A stretch of DNA of 64,000 nucleotides from Stemphylium vesicarium (taxonomy: Eukaryota; Ascomycota; Dothideomycetes; Pleosporales; Pleosporaceae). The stretch is taken from NCBI GenBank assembly GCA_004380135.1, contig QXCR01000056.1, positions 108,451 through 172,450 of the forward strand, in the 5' to 3' direction. Positions 1 to 10,248 of the stretch are shown here, piece by piece (position 1 is the first letter of the stretch; every line of letters starts with the position of its first letter). The translations under genes and the position numbers were made by a program. The notes below the pieces were generated by a model, which saw nothing but the letters and a program-made list of their open reading frames with translations, was not told the DNA's origin and ran no database searches.

Positions 1-1
1 C

Positions 2-466
2 AGAGCACTAACAACACGCAACCAGCTCCCCGCCTACAAATCCTCCATCCTCTCCGAAGTCTCCGCCGGCCTGGCCTCCCTAACCGCATCGTCAAACCTC
101 GCCGCCGCCTCGTCCGCGCACGCAGGTCTCGCCTCGTTCGCCGCCACAGCCACGTATTCGATTCCCGCGGCTGTGACTAGTGTTGGGGGCCTTGAGACGC
201 TCGCCTCGACACCCGCGTGGTACAGCGCGCTACCCAGCAATGTAAAATCTTACTATGATGAGTGGAATCGCGAGATCCAGGGTCTGGTTGATCAGGCTAT
301 CTTGGGAACGAGTGCTGCGGCGAGTGGTACCCAGAATTCGGAGGCGACGGGCGCGAGTGCGAGTGCGGGATCGAGTGAGACGGGTGCGGCGAATGCGAAT
401 GCGGGTGTGGTTGGTGTTTTGGGCGCGGGTCTTGCGGCGGCGTTTGCGGGCGTGGTTGCTTTGTAG
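2..466 (+). CDS. C-terminal part of a secreted, probably GPI-anchored Ala/Ser-rich protein (5' end outside window)
   Basis: The frame is open from base 2 and ends with TAG at 464-466, giving 154 residues of the C-terminus; the start lies upstream of the window. The visible part is an Ala/Ser-rich stretch, then a short conserved-looking block with Trp-Tyr and Tyr-Tyr (residues about 78-100), then a low-complexity Ser/Thr/Gly/Ala linker and a final hydrophobic Ala/Gly/Val tail ending without charged residues. This order, a linker followed by a C-terminal hydrophobic tail, is typical of fungal GPI-anchored cell-surface proteins. That is an inference from composition; the N-terminal domain that would define function is not in the window. 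Confidence 0.6.
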   Translation, partial: RALTTRNQLPAYKSSILSEVSAGLASLTASSNLAAASSAHAGLASFAATATYSIPAAVTSVGGLETLASTPAWYSALPSNVKSYYDEWNREIQGLVDQAILGTSAAASGTQNSEATGASASAGSSETGAANANAGVVGVLGAGLAAAFAGVVAL

Positions 467-1773
467 GGTGTGTGGTTGGATTGATGGGAGAATAGATGTC
501 ATGACTAGGCTTGGAGATTATTCCAGCGGTGTTTTCGATGAAGATGCACTTGTTCTGTTCCCCCCTTCTTCATAGATACCAGAGGCTTTCTTCCTTTCTT
601 TCTTTCGTTGCCTTGGTACATGTTGAGCAGAGAGAGAGAGAGCTATGCAATCGACAACATTGGATGAGGTGCAAGTTCACCAGTCCTGCCATTGTTCATG
701 TTCTTATCGGAGGCCAGCGTCGTGTGGTATCCGTCTAATCAGACGAATAGTAAGGGACATGAATAGCGTTGATGAATTCATAGCATCGACATGATGTTTT
801 GGGCTATGCGTTCGCGGCTTGGGTTGTCGCTGTTGGAATGTCGGTCGTCCGCGCGCTGTTGCTCACTGACGACTGCCTTCCTGTTACTTCCCACTGAGCT
901 CTTTCTCTATCCGCTCTTTCTGTAGAGCGACTTCCTCGAGCTGAAATTGATCCACTTTTTCATTGATTCTTCTGGCTTGCCAGTTGATCGAGGAAGAAGG
1001 TACAGGCCAGGTTGCGGAACAAGGCGCAGAAGCTCGGGAGTGGTAAAGTGCTGGCAGACACAGACACAGATAATGACAGTGAGTAGTCGATAACGACAGT
1101 GTTTGAAGCCGCTTGACATTCGAGGCCGTCCGCGTTGATTGTCGCTGCCACATCCGGCTCTGACTTGGCTCACCTACGAAACATCAGCGTTCCCGACCAC
1201 AGCGTGAGTAGATAATGGAACTTCCTTAGCACAGTACTGTATTCGTCTCGCTCATATCAAATCTATCCCTGCAAGCCATTCTTTTAATTGTTATTTTCAT
1301 TCCAGACAAGTGATTATTACATGGCGAAGGCTACCTAAAAAAAGCTTCTTTTACAAGGATGCTACTGCTGCTGCTGCTGCTGCTGATATGGGCCATGAAC
1401 CGCGTTCTACAAGATTTTTGAAAGTGTGAAGGGGTAAGAAGAAGAAAGGGTGAAATGAAGGATACATGTGAGTAAACAAGGGGATAAAAGCGAAAAGAAG
1501 AAGACTAAAATGTCCACAAGACAAAAGAGTCAAAATCGCCAGTGACTACAAGATGGGTAAGTGTAGGGAGGAAAGAGGTCGAAAAATATACAGTCCACCA
1601 AATTGAAACGACTCGATGACGCGTTCTTGCATGCTGTGCGCGCCTGGTGCTGCAGAAAGTCGCATTGCACCGCCGCTACGCCTGAAGACCGTGTCGGTCC
1701 TTGCGGCATAAGAAAGGCAGGTACGCTTGCACCTCAAGTGTAGAACCTGCTATCTCATCTTTGGGTGTCAGAC
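467..1773. other. Intergenic, 1.3 kb, no gene supported
   Basis: This gap lies between the surface-protein stop and the end of PIS1. Short frames occur on both strands, but none has a plausible start and conserved look. A minus-strand tail near 884-970 encodes a charged, helix-prone stretch ending in a stop, but no upstream exons could be joined convincingly. A CTG triplet run lies inside. Confidence 0.5.
1365..1385. repeat. (CTG)7 microsatellite
   Basis: Seven perfect CTG units are visible in the intergenic DNA. It is not inside a supported coding region. Confidence 0.9.
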
Positions 1774-2758
1774 TCATTGGCTCTTGCCCGCGGCGCCCTT
1801 CCTGGGAAGGCCCGCCAGCCTCCTAGCCTCACGGTCGCCTTCGGCAAGCCACTGGCTGGCTGTCTTCATCTGCACACAGTTGATCCACTGCTTAATCATC
1901 ATGAATGGCAGGGATACCAGCATGCAGATCCAAGGAACAGTAGAGTCCATCTTGTTGGCGCGAGCCATTTCCATAGCGGCAGCTGAGAAAGGGCTGGCGA
2001 AGAACATGGAGGGTTCGGGTGCGGCGGGCGAGCCAGGCTGGAGGGAAGAGGGGTTGTTGAGGTCGGAGAAGAGAGTGGGCGAGAGGAAGGGAGAGCTGAA
2101 GGAGAGAAGGTAGAGGGCGATGAAGAAGACCTCGTTCATGGCGCAGAGGGTGAAGAGAACCTTCTGTAGGATTGTTAGTGTGACCATAGTCGACTAGGAT
2201 AACAATTGCAGACTTACGTTGTTGGAATAGTACTGCCTCAGGAGCCAATTCCTGCTCTCGTCGACATTCTTGTGGCTACGGGCACTTCCACCCATGCTCA
2301 ACGTCGCATACATGTGCATGTAGTGACTGGCCAGATCCAGAGAGATCAGGAGCTGGAAGACAATGCTCCACCTTGGGAAAGCCTGTGCCAAGAAGACGAG
2401 CAAGCAGGTGGTTGTGCATCTGTCGGTGACCATGTCCAATACAGCTCCAAACTTGGTGCTCTGCTCGTATTTCCTGGCTGCGTAGCCATCCAGTGCGTCG
2501 AGAAGGCAGGATATACTGTAGAGGAGGGTGCATGTGCGCGGGTGGAGAGGCATGTAGTAGAGCGATGTCAAGGCGAGGACGACACGTGAGTAGCCTGTCA
2601 GTGTGTTAGAGGAGGAGTCGTGGTGGTGAGAGCAGATGCGCCATACCGATCAAGTTTGGGACGAAGAGAAAGATGTTCTCCCTGGAGACTTCCTGCTTTG
2701 CGCTTGCAGGCTTCACTGCTGAGCCATTGCCGTTGGCTTGTTGCTGGACGGATGCCAT
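1774..2758 (-). CDS. PIS1: Phosphatidylinositol synthase (CDP-diacylglycerol--inositol 3-phosphatidyltransferase)
   Basis: Makes phosphatidylinositol from CDP-diacylglycerol and myo-inositol in the ER membrane. Three exons read on the minus strand: 2758-2647, 2594-2218 and 2163-1774, giving 292 residues. Both introns are GT-AG (52 and 54 bases) and the phases agree. The CDP-alcohol phosphatidyltransferase signature is complete: D73-G74-x2-A77-R78-x8-G87-x3-D91-x3-D95, with hydrophobic segments on either side. The start at 2758 is chosen because it gives a short hydrophilic N-terminus followed by the conserved FVPNLIG/YSR junction; an in-frame ATG at 2842 would add residues of no clear relation. 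Length and motif order match fungal Pis1. It is the first of three minus-strand housekeeping genes (PIS1, DRS1, NRDE2). Confidence 0.93.
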
Positions 2759-3451
2759 GGTGGAGAAGAATGTGTTTGTCGCGCAAAAGAATGCCGCAGT
2801 CGCAACCTCGAGACTGTTTCCGCTCGGTGTTTCTGTATTCAAGTATACCCCGCCGTGCTTACTCGAGAGTAGAAGCTCGTGTGCGTGCCCTTCGGACGGT
2901 CCGATATGCTAGGCGGCAGCGGTTCCTGTAGACGTGACGTAGGACGGCTCGTATTCTGCCGGGTGATTGCGCTCCGATGCAAAAGCTATAGGGAGACGCG
3001 TAAATGGGCGCAGAAGGTGTATTCGAGGCCTGGGGCAGCTGTTGAAGCTGTGCGGGTCCAGACCAGAAAGTTGTCGAATGTTCAGGCCGCCGATAAGCCG
3101 ATAACGAATCTCAAGGCTGCGGGAACTACAGGGGCCGAGGGGTGCAGCGCCGTGGAAAGTGCCGTCGCAAAAGCAAAGCCGTAGTGTATAGATGATGGTT
3201 TTGAAGGAGCGTACGTGTCAACAGGAGAGTCAAATAAAGTTGTGGTGCCTGGAAATTGAGGACCAGAAATCTTTCGCCAGTTCGTCCGTCAGCTCCCGGC
3301 TACCCGCCTAGACCAGAAAGGGGCTTGGCTTGGCATATGAGGTCAATTGCACATCAGACGCCCTCTGTATTTGCCAGCCATACGTTACTCAGTCTCGTCA
3401 TTAAAACGTGTATTTTACTACTCTTCAAGTACTAGAATACTAAACGACTAT
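2759..3451. other. Intergenic, promoter side of PIS1 and 3' side of DRS1
   Basis: About 0.7 kb between two minus-strand genes. No coding signal was accepted. The part next to 2758 should hold the PIS1 promoter; no specific site is called. Confidence 0.5.
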
Positions 3452-5926
3452 CTAGTCCTTGAAGCCCTTGAAGCTGCCCGTCTTGGCTGCAATCTTCTTC
3501 GACTTCTTCTTCTCGTGAGCCTGCTTCTCCTTCGCTTTGCCTGTAGTCAGGCCACGATCCGCCTTGCCCTTCTTCCACACCTTGCCTTCTGTGCGCACGT
3601 CCTTGGCCTCCAGCTTCTTCTTGTCCTTACCGCTGAGCTTCTTCTTCTTGCCCTTGTCCTTGCCAGCACCTCCGCCGTTGAGCGCCGCTGCACCCTTCTC
3701 TTTTTCGGCCAACTTTTCCTTCTCAGATTCGAACCATGTGCGTCTCGGCCGAGATTTGATCTCATCCTCGTGCACAATCAGGTTCTCGCCGCGCTTGAGG
3801 TCACGCTCTGTGACACTCATAGCACGCTCCTCCTTTTCTTCGTCCAAGACCTCCTCGATTTCCTTCTCCAGGCTCTTGATCTTCTTCATCCACCTGTCTG
3901 TCTCCTCCAATGGGACTTGACGGCTGACTACCTTGGCGCCTTGATCACGCGCGCCCTTCACGACCTGCTTGACTACCTTGCGATCAGGCTCTGCAGCAAG
4001 CGTACACGCCCGACCGCTTCGTCCAGCACGAGCGGTACGACCGACACGATGCATGTAAATCTCGTGGCTCTGAGGCGCTTCGTAGTTGATAACTGTTGAA
4101 ACGTTCTTAATATCAAGACCACGCGAGGCAACGTCAGTGGCAAGCAGGTAAGCCGATTTGCCTGAACGGAATGCTTCAACAGCTTGGATACGCTAGAGAT
4201 GGTTAGTATCATGCCATGTTAAGGGGTGTTGATGGAAACTCACCTGCTCTTGACTCATGTTACCATGGAGCTCGCTAGCTTTTAGTCCGCATAGCGCGAA
4301 TACGACTCGCACTCTATGCGCCTCCTTCTTTTGCCTGAAAAAGACAATGACTTTCTCAGTGTAGATCTTTTCACAGATATACATGAGGTACGCGAGCCTC
4401 TTGTCTTCCTTTCCTTGCCTCAATCGTACGAATTCTTGTGTCAGACCTTTGACGGTGTGCTTCTTGGCATCAACCATGAGTCGCACAGGCTTGTCCATAC
4501 CAATGCGGATCAGCTTGTCGACTGAGCTCGTCATAGTGGCAGAGAACAGCATAGTTTGTCGCGACTTCGGGATAGTGGTCAGAATCTCGTTCAGCTGACT
4601 CTCGAAACCCTCTTCAAGCATACGATCAGCCTCATCGAGAACAAGAATCTCGAGATGTTCCACCTGGAAAGCCGCTGTATTGTGCATGTGATCAATGAAA
4701 CGACCGGGCGTTGCAATGACGACGTCTGGCCTGGTTTTCAATACGGCCTCCTGCTCGCGCGAGGAGAAACCACCAGCCATCAATGCAAACGTAATATCAG
4801 TAAAGGATGCAAGCTTTGTGGCGACGTTGAAACATTGTACCGCCAACTCACGCGTGGGCATGAAGATGGCAACTCGTGTGGTCGGGACCTTTTTCGGGCG
4901 GTAGAGAAGACGCTCGAGGATGGGAATGAGGAAAGCAGCTGTTTTACCGGAACCAGTCTCGGCTCCACCAACAACGTCCTTTCCTTGCATGGCGATAGGA
5001 ACTGCCTTGTTCTGAATCGGAGTCGGCTCGGTAAAGCCGACTGAGGCCAAACCGCGCAGGATGGGTCGCGACAGTGACATTGCCTGGAATGAGCCTGTGC
5101 CAGCCTTTGCGCCCTTCTTCTTCTTGATGGTGACGCTGTCTTCCGGTGCAAAGAAAGCAGCCGCCTTCTTGGCCTCTACAGCGTCCTCCTGTTCGCTCTC
5201 GTCCTCGTTCTCCGTATCGGCAGCTTCATCCATGGGATGGGGAACGTGACGCACTTGGTCGTCGTCGTCGTCAGAACCGCTTTCCCCGTCTGAGTCCTTA
5301 TTTTGCGCGCTGTCGTTGTCTGAAGCTTCTTCGTCGTCTTCAGAATCGCTGGGTGCGCCCATGCCGAAGCCGTCCTCGGCCATGAGCTCGTCATCCTCAC
5401 CGAAGCCCTCAAAGTCGCCGTTGGCTGAAGCTTCTGGAGACTCGGCATCGATAGCCTTCTGCGCGCTCTTCTTGTTCCGTCTGCGCTCAATGATATCGTC
5501 GACATCTACTGCGGTGCCCTTCTTGCCAGACTCCTGTGCGACTGTACCATTCTCATTACCCCAGCCATCAAAGTCCTCCACAAGGCCAGTGTCTATGTCG
5601 CCGACGGCGAACTCGAAATCGCTCGCAATATCGTCGTTCTGCTCCACGTCTTCGCCAGGCTGTGGCATTGCATTGTCGTCGTCGACGTCCTCTTCTTCAG
5701 GCTCTGTATGCGCCTCGGCCTTCTTTCCTTTCTTCTTGTCCTTCTTTGCCTTTTTGGACGCGACCTCCTTGGGCTTGACGTGCAGGTCTGGGTCCTCAGT
5801 ATATTTCCTCTTCTTGCCAGCGCCCGCTAGTTTTGTACTCGCCGCTTCGTCGTTGCCGCCGTCGTCGGACACATCGTCATGGTCGGAGATGGTGAAAATG
5901 AAATCGTCGTCGAGATTTGGTGACAT
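3452..5926 (-). CDS. DRS1: DEAD-box ATP-dependent RNA helicase of 60S ribosome assembly (Drs1/DDX27)
   Basis: Nucleolar helicase needed for pre-60S maturation. Two exons, 5926-4244 and 4192-3452, are joined by a 51-base GT-AG intron in phase 0, giving 807 residues. The N-terminal 280 residues are acidic and lysine-rich, as in Drs1. The helicase core follows: Q-motif region with PTPIQ (about 290-300), Walker A AETGSGKT (about 320), DEAD (about 430), SAT, and motif VI HRVGRTARAGR at 609-619. The C-terminus is a basic, lysine-rich coiled tail. The start at 5926 gives an acidic MSPNLDDDF beginning; the frame stays open to 6295, but that extension looks like leader sequence. Family membership is clear; the exact name rests on the acidic N-terminus plus the long basic tail. 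Confidence 0.93.
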
Positions 5927-6711
5927 GGCGAAGAATTCACGATTGGATTGTCGCAAGTGTACAAATTTCGCAAAGTCGCAAGCCGTCGGTAGCAGAAAAA
6001 GTTCGGGCTCGGAGGATCTGTGCTCACGCACCCCTGCAAGTATGAGTGGGGCGCGACTTCCACTGTCACTAGCGCGTCGACGGCCTGGGCATCTTATGGC
6101 AGCTGGACATATACCGCAGCCTTTACGTTTGTTCTGGTTTCGCGCAAGCCGAATGACTATCGCTGGAAGGTTGGTTTGGACATTGATGCAAATACTGCAG
6201 CCACCGAATGCAATATCATGCCTGGACAAATACCGCGGTTTTTTTATTAAAAACCATCGCAATCTCACACGGCTGCCAACTGTACAGTTATTCAACGATA
6301 ATGCAACTCACAATGACGAGCGCAAATAAGAAAATTCGGACGCCGACGATTCGCAGTTATCTAGATGTCTAATGATAAAATCTTCTTGGCTAATTTTGCT
6401 ACACCACATGGTTACCGGCCTGTGGTATGGCGCGCATGATCAACCGTCTCCTGGTTCGGCGTAGGTACAAGACTACCATTGCTGCCTTCCGCTTCGACAC
6501 CGCCGTATCGGGCGTCTGCCTCAGCCTTATATAACCAGTCTTGCTAGTCACGCCTCCGAGTCTCTGTACCTCGACTACTTCTAATCGTTACTCTACTGTT
6601 GTTTCCCATGGTATTCTTCCAGTTCATATCACACCACGATCTGGCGCCAACCATCTTCCGTTCTCTCTACATCTCGCCAGGATGCGTAAAAACCCCTAAT
6701 CTGCACCGCCA
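5927..6711. other. Intergenic, DRS1 promoter side
   Basis: About 0.8 kb between DRS1 and NRDE2, both on the minus strand. No gene is supported. The open frame running upstream of DRS1 crosses part of it but shows no conserved sequence. Confidence 0.5.
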
Positions 6712-9700
6712 TCACCTCCCCACCCAACCCCTCGCACGCGCAGTTTCCCACGCCCCGTCATCATCCAAATCTACATACAACCTAACCTCCTTCTCCACCA
6801 AAATCCTGCCCACCCTCCACATCTCCTCACCCTTGAATACATCCTTCGCCTCGGTAAAAGCCAACATAGTAAACCCCTTACACCACGGCAAATGCCTCAA
6901 ACCAGCGTAGAATGTATCCTTGACGCGCTGCTCCGCTTCCTCAACTCTAACCTCCCATTTGCTCTTCTTGCCATCTCTACGGGACCTCTTTGTGCTCGCT
7001 TGCCGGCCCCGTTCCTGCCCCAACTGCGCGAGTTCAAAGCGCAAATACGCCATCCACAGCGCAGGACAATGCGCACCACTGGCATCTGTAGCGCGCTTGT
7101 ACAGCGCGCGGATGGAATGCGAAGTCGAGCCCGCTATCTCTCCCCGTAACATCTCATAGTGAATCGCAAACGCCCAGCGCGCTATACTGTCTTCCTCGGG
7201 CCGGTGTAAAGCGCTGTGCTGCATCACGCCGCGGACGCGATCGTCGATTGCGAAGCGTGCTTCATTTGCTGCGTAGAGTGACAGCAGGATCGTGTTGTTT
7301 GGGAACTGCGAGATGAGCGGTTCGAGAGTTGTGCGGACGAGTGCAGGCTTCACGATGGGCGCGTGCGTGAAGTGATGGGTTAGGAGGCGGGCCATGTGTT
7401 GGGCGTGGAGTTCTGCGAAGAGTGCCGAGGTTTCGCTGAGGGCGGTGATGTAAAAGGATGTGCCTGAGTGGAACTCAAGAGCCGGCTCTACTTGGTGGTT
7501 GTGCGTGAAGTAGACTAGCAGGGCTGAGAGTGAGGTGCCCAGGATGACGGTCGGGTAGTCTTGGGCGCTCAATGCGAGCTCGCCGAGCAAGCTGAAGGTG
7601 TTTCGCGCGATGGCTATGAGGTTTTCACCGGGCTGGTCTTGAGTTGTATCGTCTGTGGTAACACCGCGTAGTGATACTAGACGCCAGAATGCTTCTTTGT
7701 GCTCTCCTCGATCAAGTGCTTCCCACACCCAGCTATGGAAAAGTTTCAAAGCCTGCGCATTCAAATGCTCTGATATCCCTGCCTGTGTGGAGAGTACTAT
7801 GCGGAAAACTTGATCGGCCTTCTGTGAGTTTCCTAGGCGTGCTTCGATTAGTCCGTACGCATTGTATAGGCAGAGGCTTGAGGGTCGGGTCTTCAGTAGG
7901 CGCTTTGCTGTCTTAAAGACTTCGTGGGGGAAATGTCGGAACTCGAACGCGAGTAGGTACTCTCCGAAGATATCGTCTCTCGATGGATCTGACACTAGGA
8001 GTTTGAGCAACCGCCTGATGAAGTCTACGTCTAGTCCTGTCCCTCCAAGGGAGAAACTTTGGTCGAAGAGTAGCTCTGTCGTCATATAGAAGCTCCCGAA
8101 TGGACAGTTCAGGAAACGTTGTAGTGTTTGTGTAAACTCGGATGATTGCTCCTCCGGAGGAGGAGTCGAGGCCCAGTGGCGTTGTAGGAAGGGGTCAGAC
8201 CACCAATCACGCTGATGGGTAGCGTATTTCGATAACGACGGTAAACCGCAGAAGCACAGGAAAGCTTCGATGAGTAGTGTGAGTGGTGCGTCGTCTGGGA
8301 TGAGTTTCAGATACGGCGCCAGATCGTCAAAGAATATGGTGTGGAAAGCATCATCTCCTGCAACTTCTTCAGAGGTCCGACCAGGTAGTCGAAGCTTCTC
8401 CGTGGCTTCCGTCTCGCGTTTTTGAAAGTCCTCGAAGAAGGAATCGGATGGATTCTTCTCGGACAAGGGAGCGAGATCTAGTGATAGGGCTTCGTCTTCA
8501 GGGCTGTAGTTTTTCCATCCCTTAGCTTCTGGCTCGCCTATGCGCGGCACTTCGCTGTCCCAGAATGCCTCAAATGCTTCAAGTGAGGCGTTAGCTCCGG
8601 GACGGAAAATGCGTGTCTCGAGCAGAGCTTGCCAGACGGCGATCGCGAGCTCTCGATACCCGGCTTCGTGTGTCATGGACGTGAGGCGTAGGAATATGTG
8701 CAATAATGCCGCAGGTGAGGCGTGCTCCGCTTTCGTGCGAAGACTTTCGATGCACTTGAAGAATACAGCTCGGCACTCTTCATACTTGAAGTTCGTGAAC
8801 CTCGACTGTACAAAGTCAAGGTACATCATCCATAACTTGACGCTATGGGGATGCTTTGCTAAGACGTCCTTCCATTTACTGGCGAGCTTGGCTCCATCCC
8901 AGGCTCTTTCAGCTTCCTTTAGTAGCCCTTTGTAGAGCTGCAACTGGTGCTCCGGATTCTTCCCAATCTTCTTCAATGCTTCTTCGTACGTGGTGATGCG
9001 TATATCGGCAAGATGCGCTTTGTCGGAAGACGTTAATTCCACATTTGGCCGCTCCAGTTTCAGCATTGCTTCCTGGTGTGCAATCAATGCCAGCCAGCCT
9101 GAGATATCCTCTGGAAACTCCTTGGTGTGCCGCGCAAGCTCGGAGTTTTTACGTGTGATTCCAAGGTCAATCGCGACTTCAGCGTCAGACTCATATTGCG
9201 TGTCCGGATCGGCAGGCTCAGTCGACTTGGTCCCTATTCCGCGGTAGTCGGTTTCCGGAGCATCTTCGTCTTCGTCTTCACTATCGTCCATTTTCCTTCT
9301 GGCGTTGGTAGACAATACCACGAAATCTTGGTTGAGATCCGCAACATCGTTACTGGTCTTTACCAGTCGCAGTGGACGCTCACCTGACCGGTTTGCTCGC
9401 TTGTCCAAGAGCAGTCGCTGCTGCCGTTTGCGTATTGCCGGTGTGATATAAATTTTCTTGTCTGTAGAATTCTCCCTGTCGATCTTTTGACGCAGTGAGA
9501 GGCCTAGGATGAACCCGTGCCCATAGCGACGGTATGGTGGGATGTCGTAACGGTTCAGGGTGCCATAACGTAGCACGTCAGCATCGCCGCGCCGGTCGCT
9601 GAAGTAAGGCTTTTCTGCAGGTGCTTGCTTGTCCTGACTTTTTCTAGTTGGGGACAGTGACTTTCTCCTGCTTCGATCCTTGGATGGTTGTTCCGGGTGG

Positions 9701-9786
9701 TCGTGTTGCTGGTGTTCCTTGGGTGGCTCCGCAGCCACCTTCGGCTTTGGTTGGAAGCTTGAAAACTTGGGGACATTTGTAGTCAT
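6712..9786 (-). CDS. NRDE2: NRDE-2 family nuclear RNA-processing protein
   Basis: A single exon encodes 1024 residues from ATG at 9786. NRDE-2 proteins (Nrl1 in fission yeast) bind the Mtr4-type helicase and act in nuclear RNA surveillance, splicing quality and suppression of R-loops. The N-terminus is basic and disordered. It is followed near residues 85-125 by the conserved block with YGTLNRYDIPPYRRYG and the RVLGL-like stretch GFILGLS typical of this family. Then comes a long helical region with repeated Trp/Leu positions characteristic of half-TPR (HAT) repeats through to the C-terminus. Length and layout fit fungal members. It is divergent from UTP10, with a 462-base shared upstream region. 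Confidence 0.88.
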   Translation of the reverse strand: MTTNVPKFSSFQPKPKVAAEPPKEHQQHDHPEQPSKDRSRRKSLSPTRKSQDKQAPAEKPYFSDRRGDADVLRYGTLNRYDIPPYRRYGHGFILGLSLRQKIDRENSTDKKIYITPAIRKRQQRLLLDKRANRSGERPLRLVKTSNDVADLNQDFVVLSTNARRKMDDSEDEDEDAPETDYRGIGTKSTEPADPDTQYESDAEVAIDLGITRKNSELARHTKEFPEDISGWLALIAHQEAMLKLERPNVELTSSDKAHLADIRITTYEEALKKIGKNPEHQLQLYKGLLKEAERAWDGAKLASKWKDVLAKHPHSVKLWMMYLDFVQSRFTNFKYEECRAVFFKCIESLRTKAEHASPAALLHIFLRLTSMTHEAGYRELAIAVWQALLETRIFRPGANASLEAFEAFWDSEVPRIGEPEAKGWKNYSPEDEALSLDLAPLSEKNPSDSFFEDFQKRETEATEKLRLPGRTSEEVAGDDAFHTIFFDDLAPYLKLIPDDAPLTLLIEAFLCFCGLPSLSKYATHQRDWWSDPFLQRHWASTPPPEEQSSEFTQTLQRFLNCPFGSFYMTTELLFDQSFSLGGTGLDVDFIRRLLKLLVSDPSRDDIFGEYLLAFEFRHFPHEVFKTAKRLLKTRPSSLCLYNAYGLIEARLGNSQKADQVFRIVLSTQAGISEHLNAQALKLFHSWVWEALDRGEHKEAFWRLVSLRGVTTDDTTQDQPGENLIAIARNTFSLLGELALSAQDYPTVILGTSLSALLVYFTHNHQVEPALEFHSGTSFYITALSETSALFAELHAQHMARLLTHHFTHAPIVKPALVRTTLEPLISQFPNNTILLSLYAANEARFAIDDRVRGVMQHSALHRPEEDSIARWAFAIHYEMLRGEIAGSTSHSIRALYKRATDASGAHCPALWMAYLRFELAQLGQERGRQASTKRSRRDGKKSKWEVRVEEAEQRVKDTFYAGLRHLPWCKGFTMLAFTEAKDVFKGEEMWRVGRILVEKEVRLYVDLDDDGAWETARARGWVGR

Positions 9787-10248
9787 GGCGAGAGAGGATT
9801 TAGATGGAAATCCACCGTTTCTGAGGAACAGCTCAAGTCATCGCCCCGATCTTCGCGAATGTAACAGTTGATAGGATTGGTTCAATGATGATGCATCAAG
9901 TGATAATGAGAGCACTGGTTGGAGTTACTGCCACTGGCTTAGTGTATGGTAGTTCTCAGAGACTGCGCAGGCGTTGTCAAGGCCTGGGAGTGGGCGCTGG
10001 GTGAAGGTCGCGTCGCACGTGTCTCGGGAGTCCGACGGCATGTCTGGCCGCAGCGGCCCGCCGTAAAAACCGACTAGCGTGAAATCCTGCATATGGCCCG
10101 TCTCGAAATTTTGTATGCGCATCACCAACCACGAGCTTCTCGACCAAACCGCCACGACAAATCTCACGCTGTGTCGCGGCGTCTCATGGCCCCCGTAACA
10201 GCTTAATACGGATACTAGAGCTTTCTGCGACCTCCCAAACTTTCCAAA
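9787..10248. promoter_or_regulatory. Shared divergent promoter region of NRDE2 and UTP10
   Basis: The 462 bases between the two start codons must contain both promoters. No clear TATA box or named binding site was recognised, so only the region is marked. Confidence 0.55.

Noticed and set aside
884..1173. Possible small minus-strand gene with a charged C-terminal helix
   Set aside because: Two frames compete, the start is unclear, and no splice combination gave a convincing protein.
3347..4099. 250-codon plus-strand frame opposite the DRS1 3' exon
   Set aside because: Leu-rich antisense shadow of the basic tail; no family features, while DRS1 is clear on the other strand.
5316..6329. Long plus-strand open frame, Ser/Pro-rich, opposite DRS1
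   Set aside because: It is the antisense of the acidic DRS1 N-terminus; Glu/Asp/Lys-rich coding gives Ser/Leu/Phe-rich antisense frames without stops.
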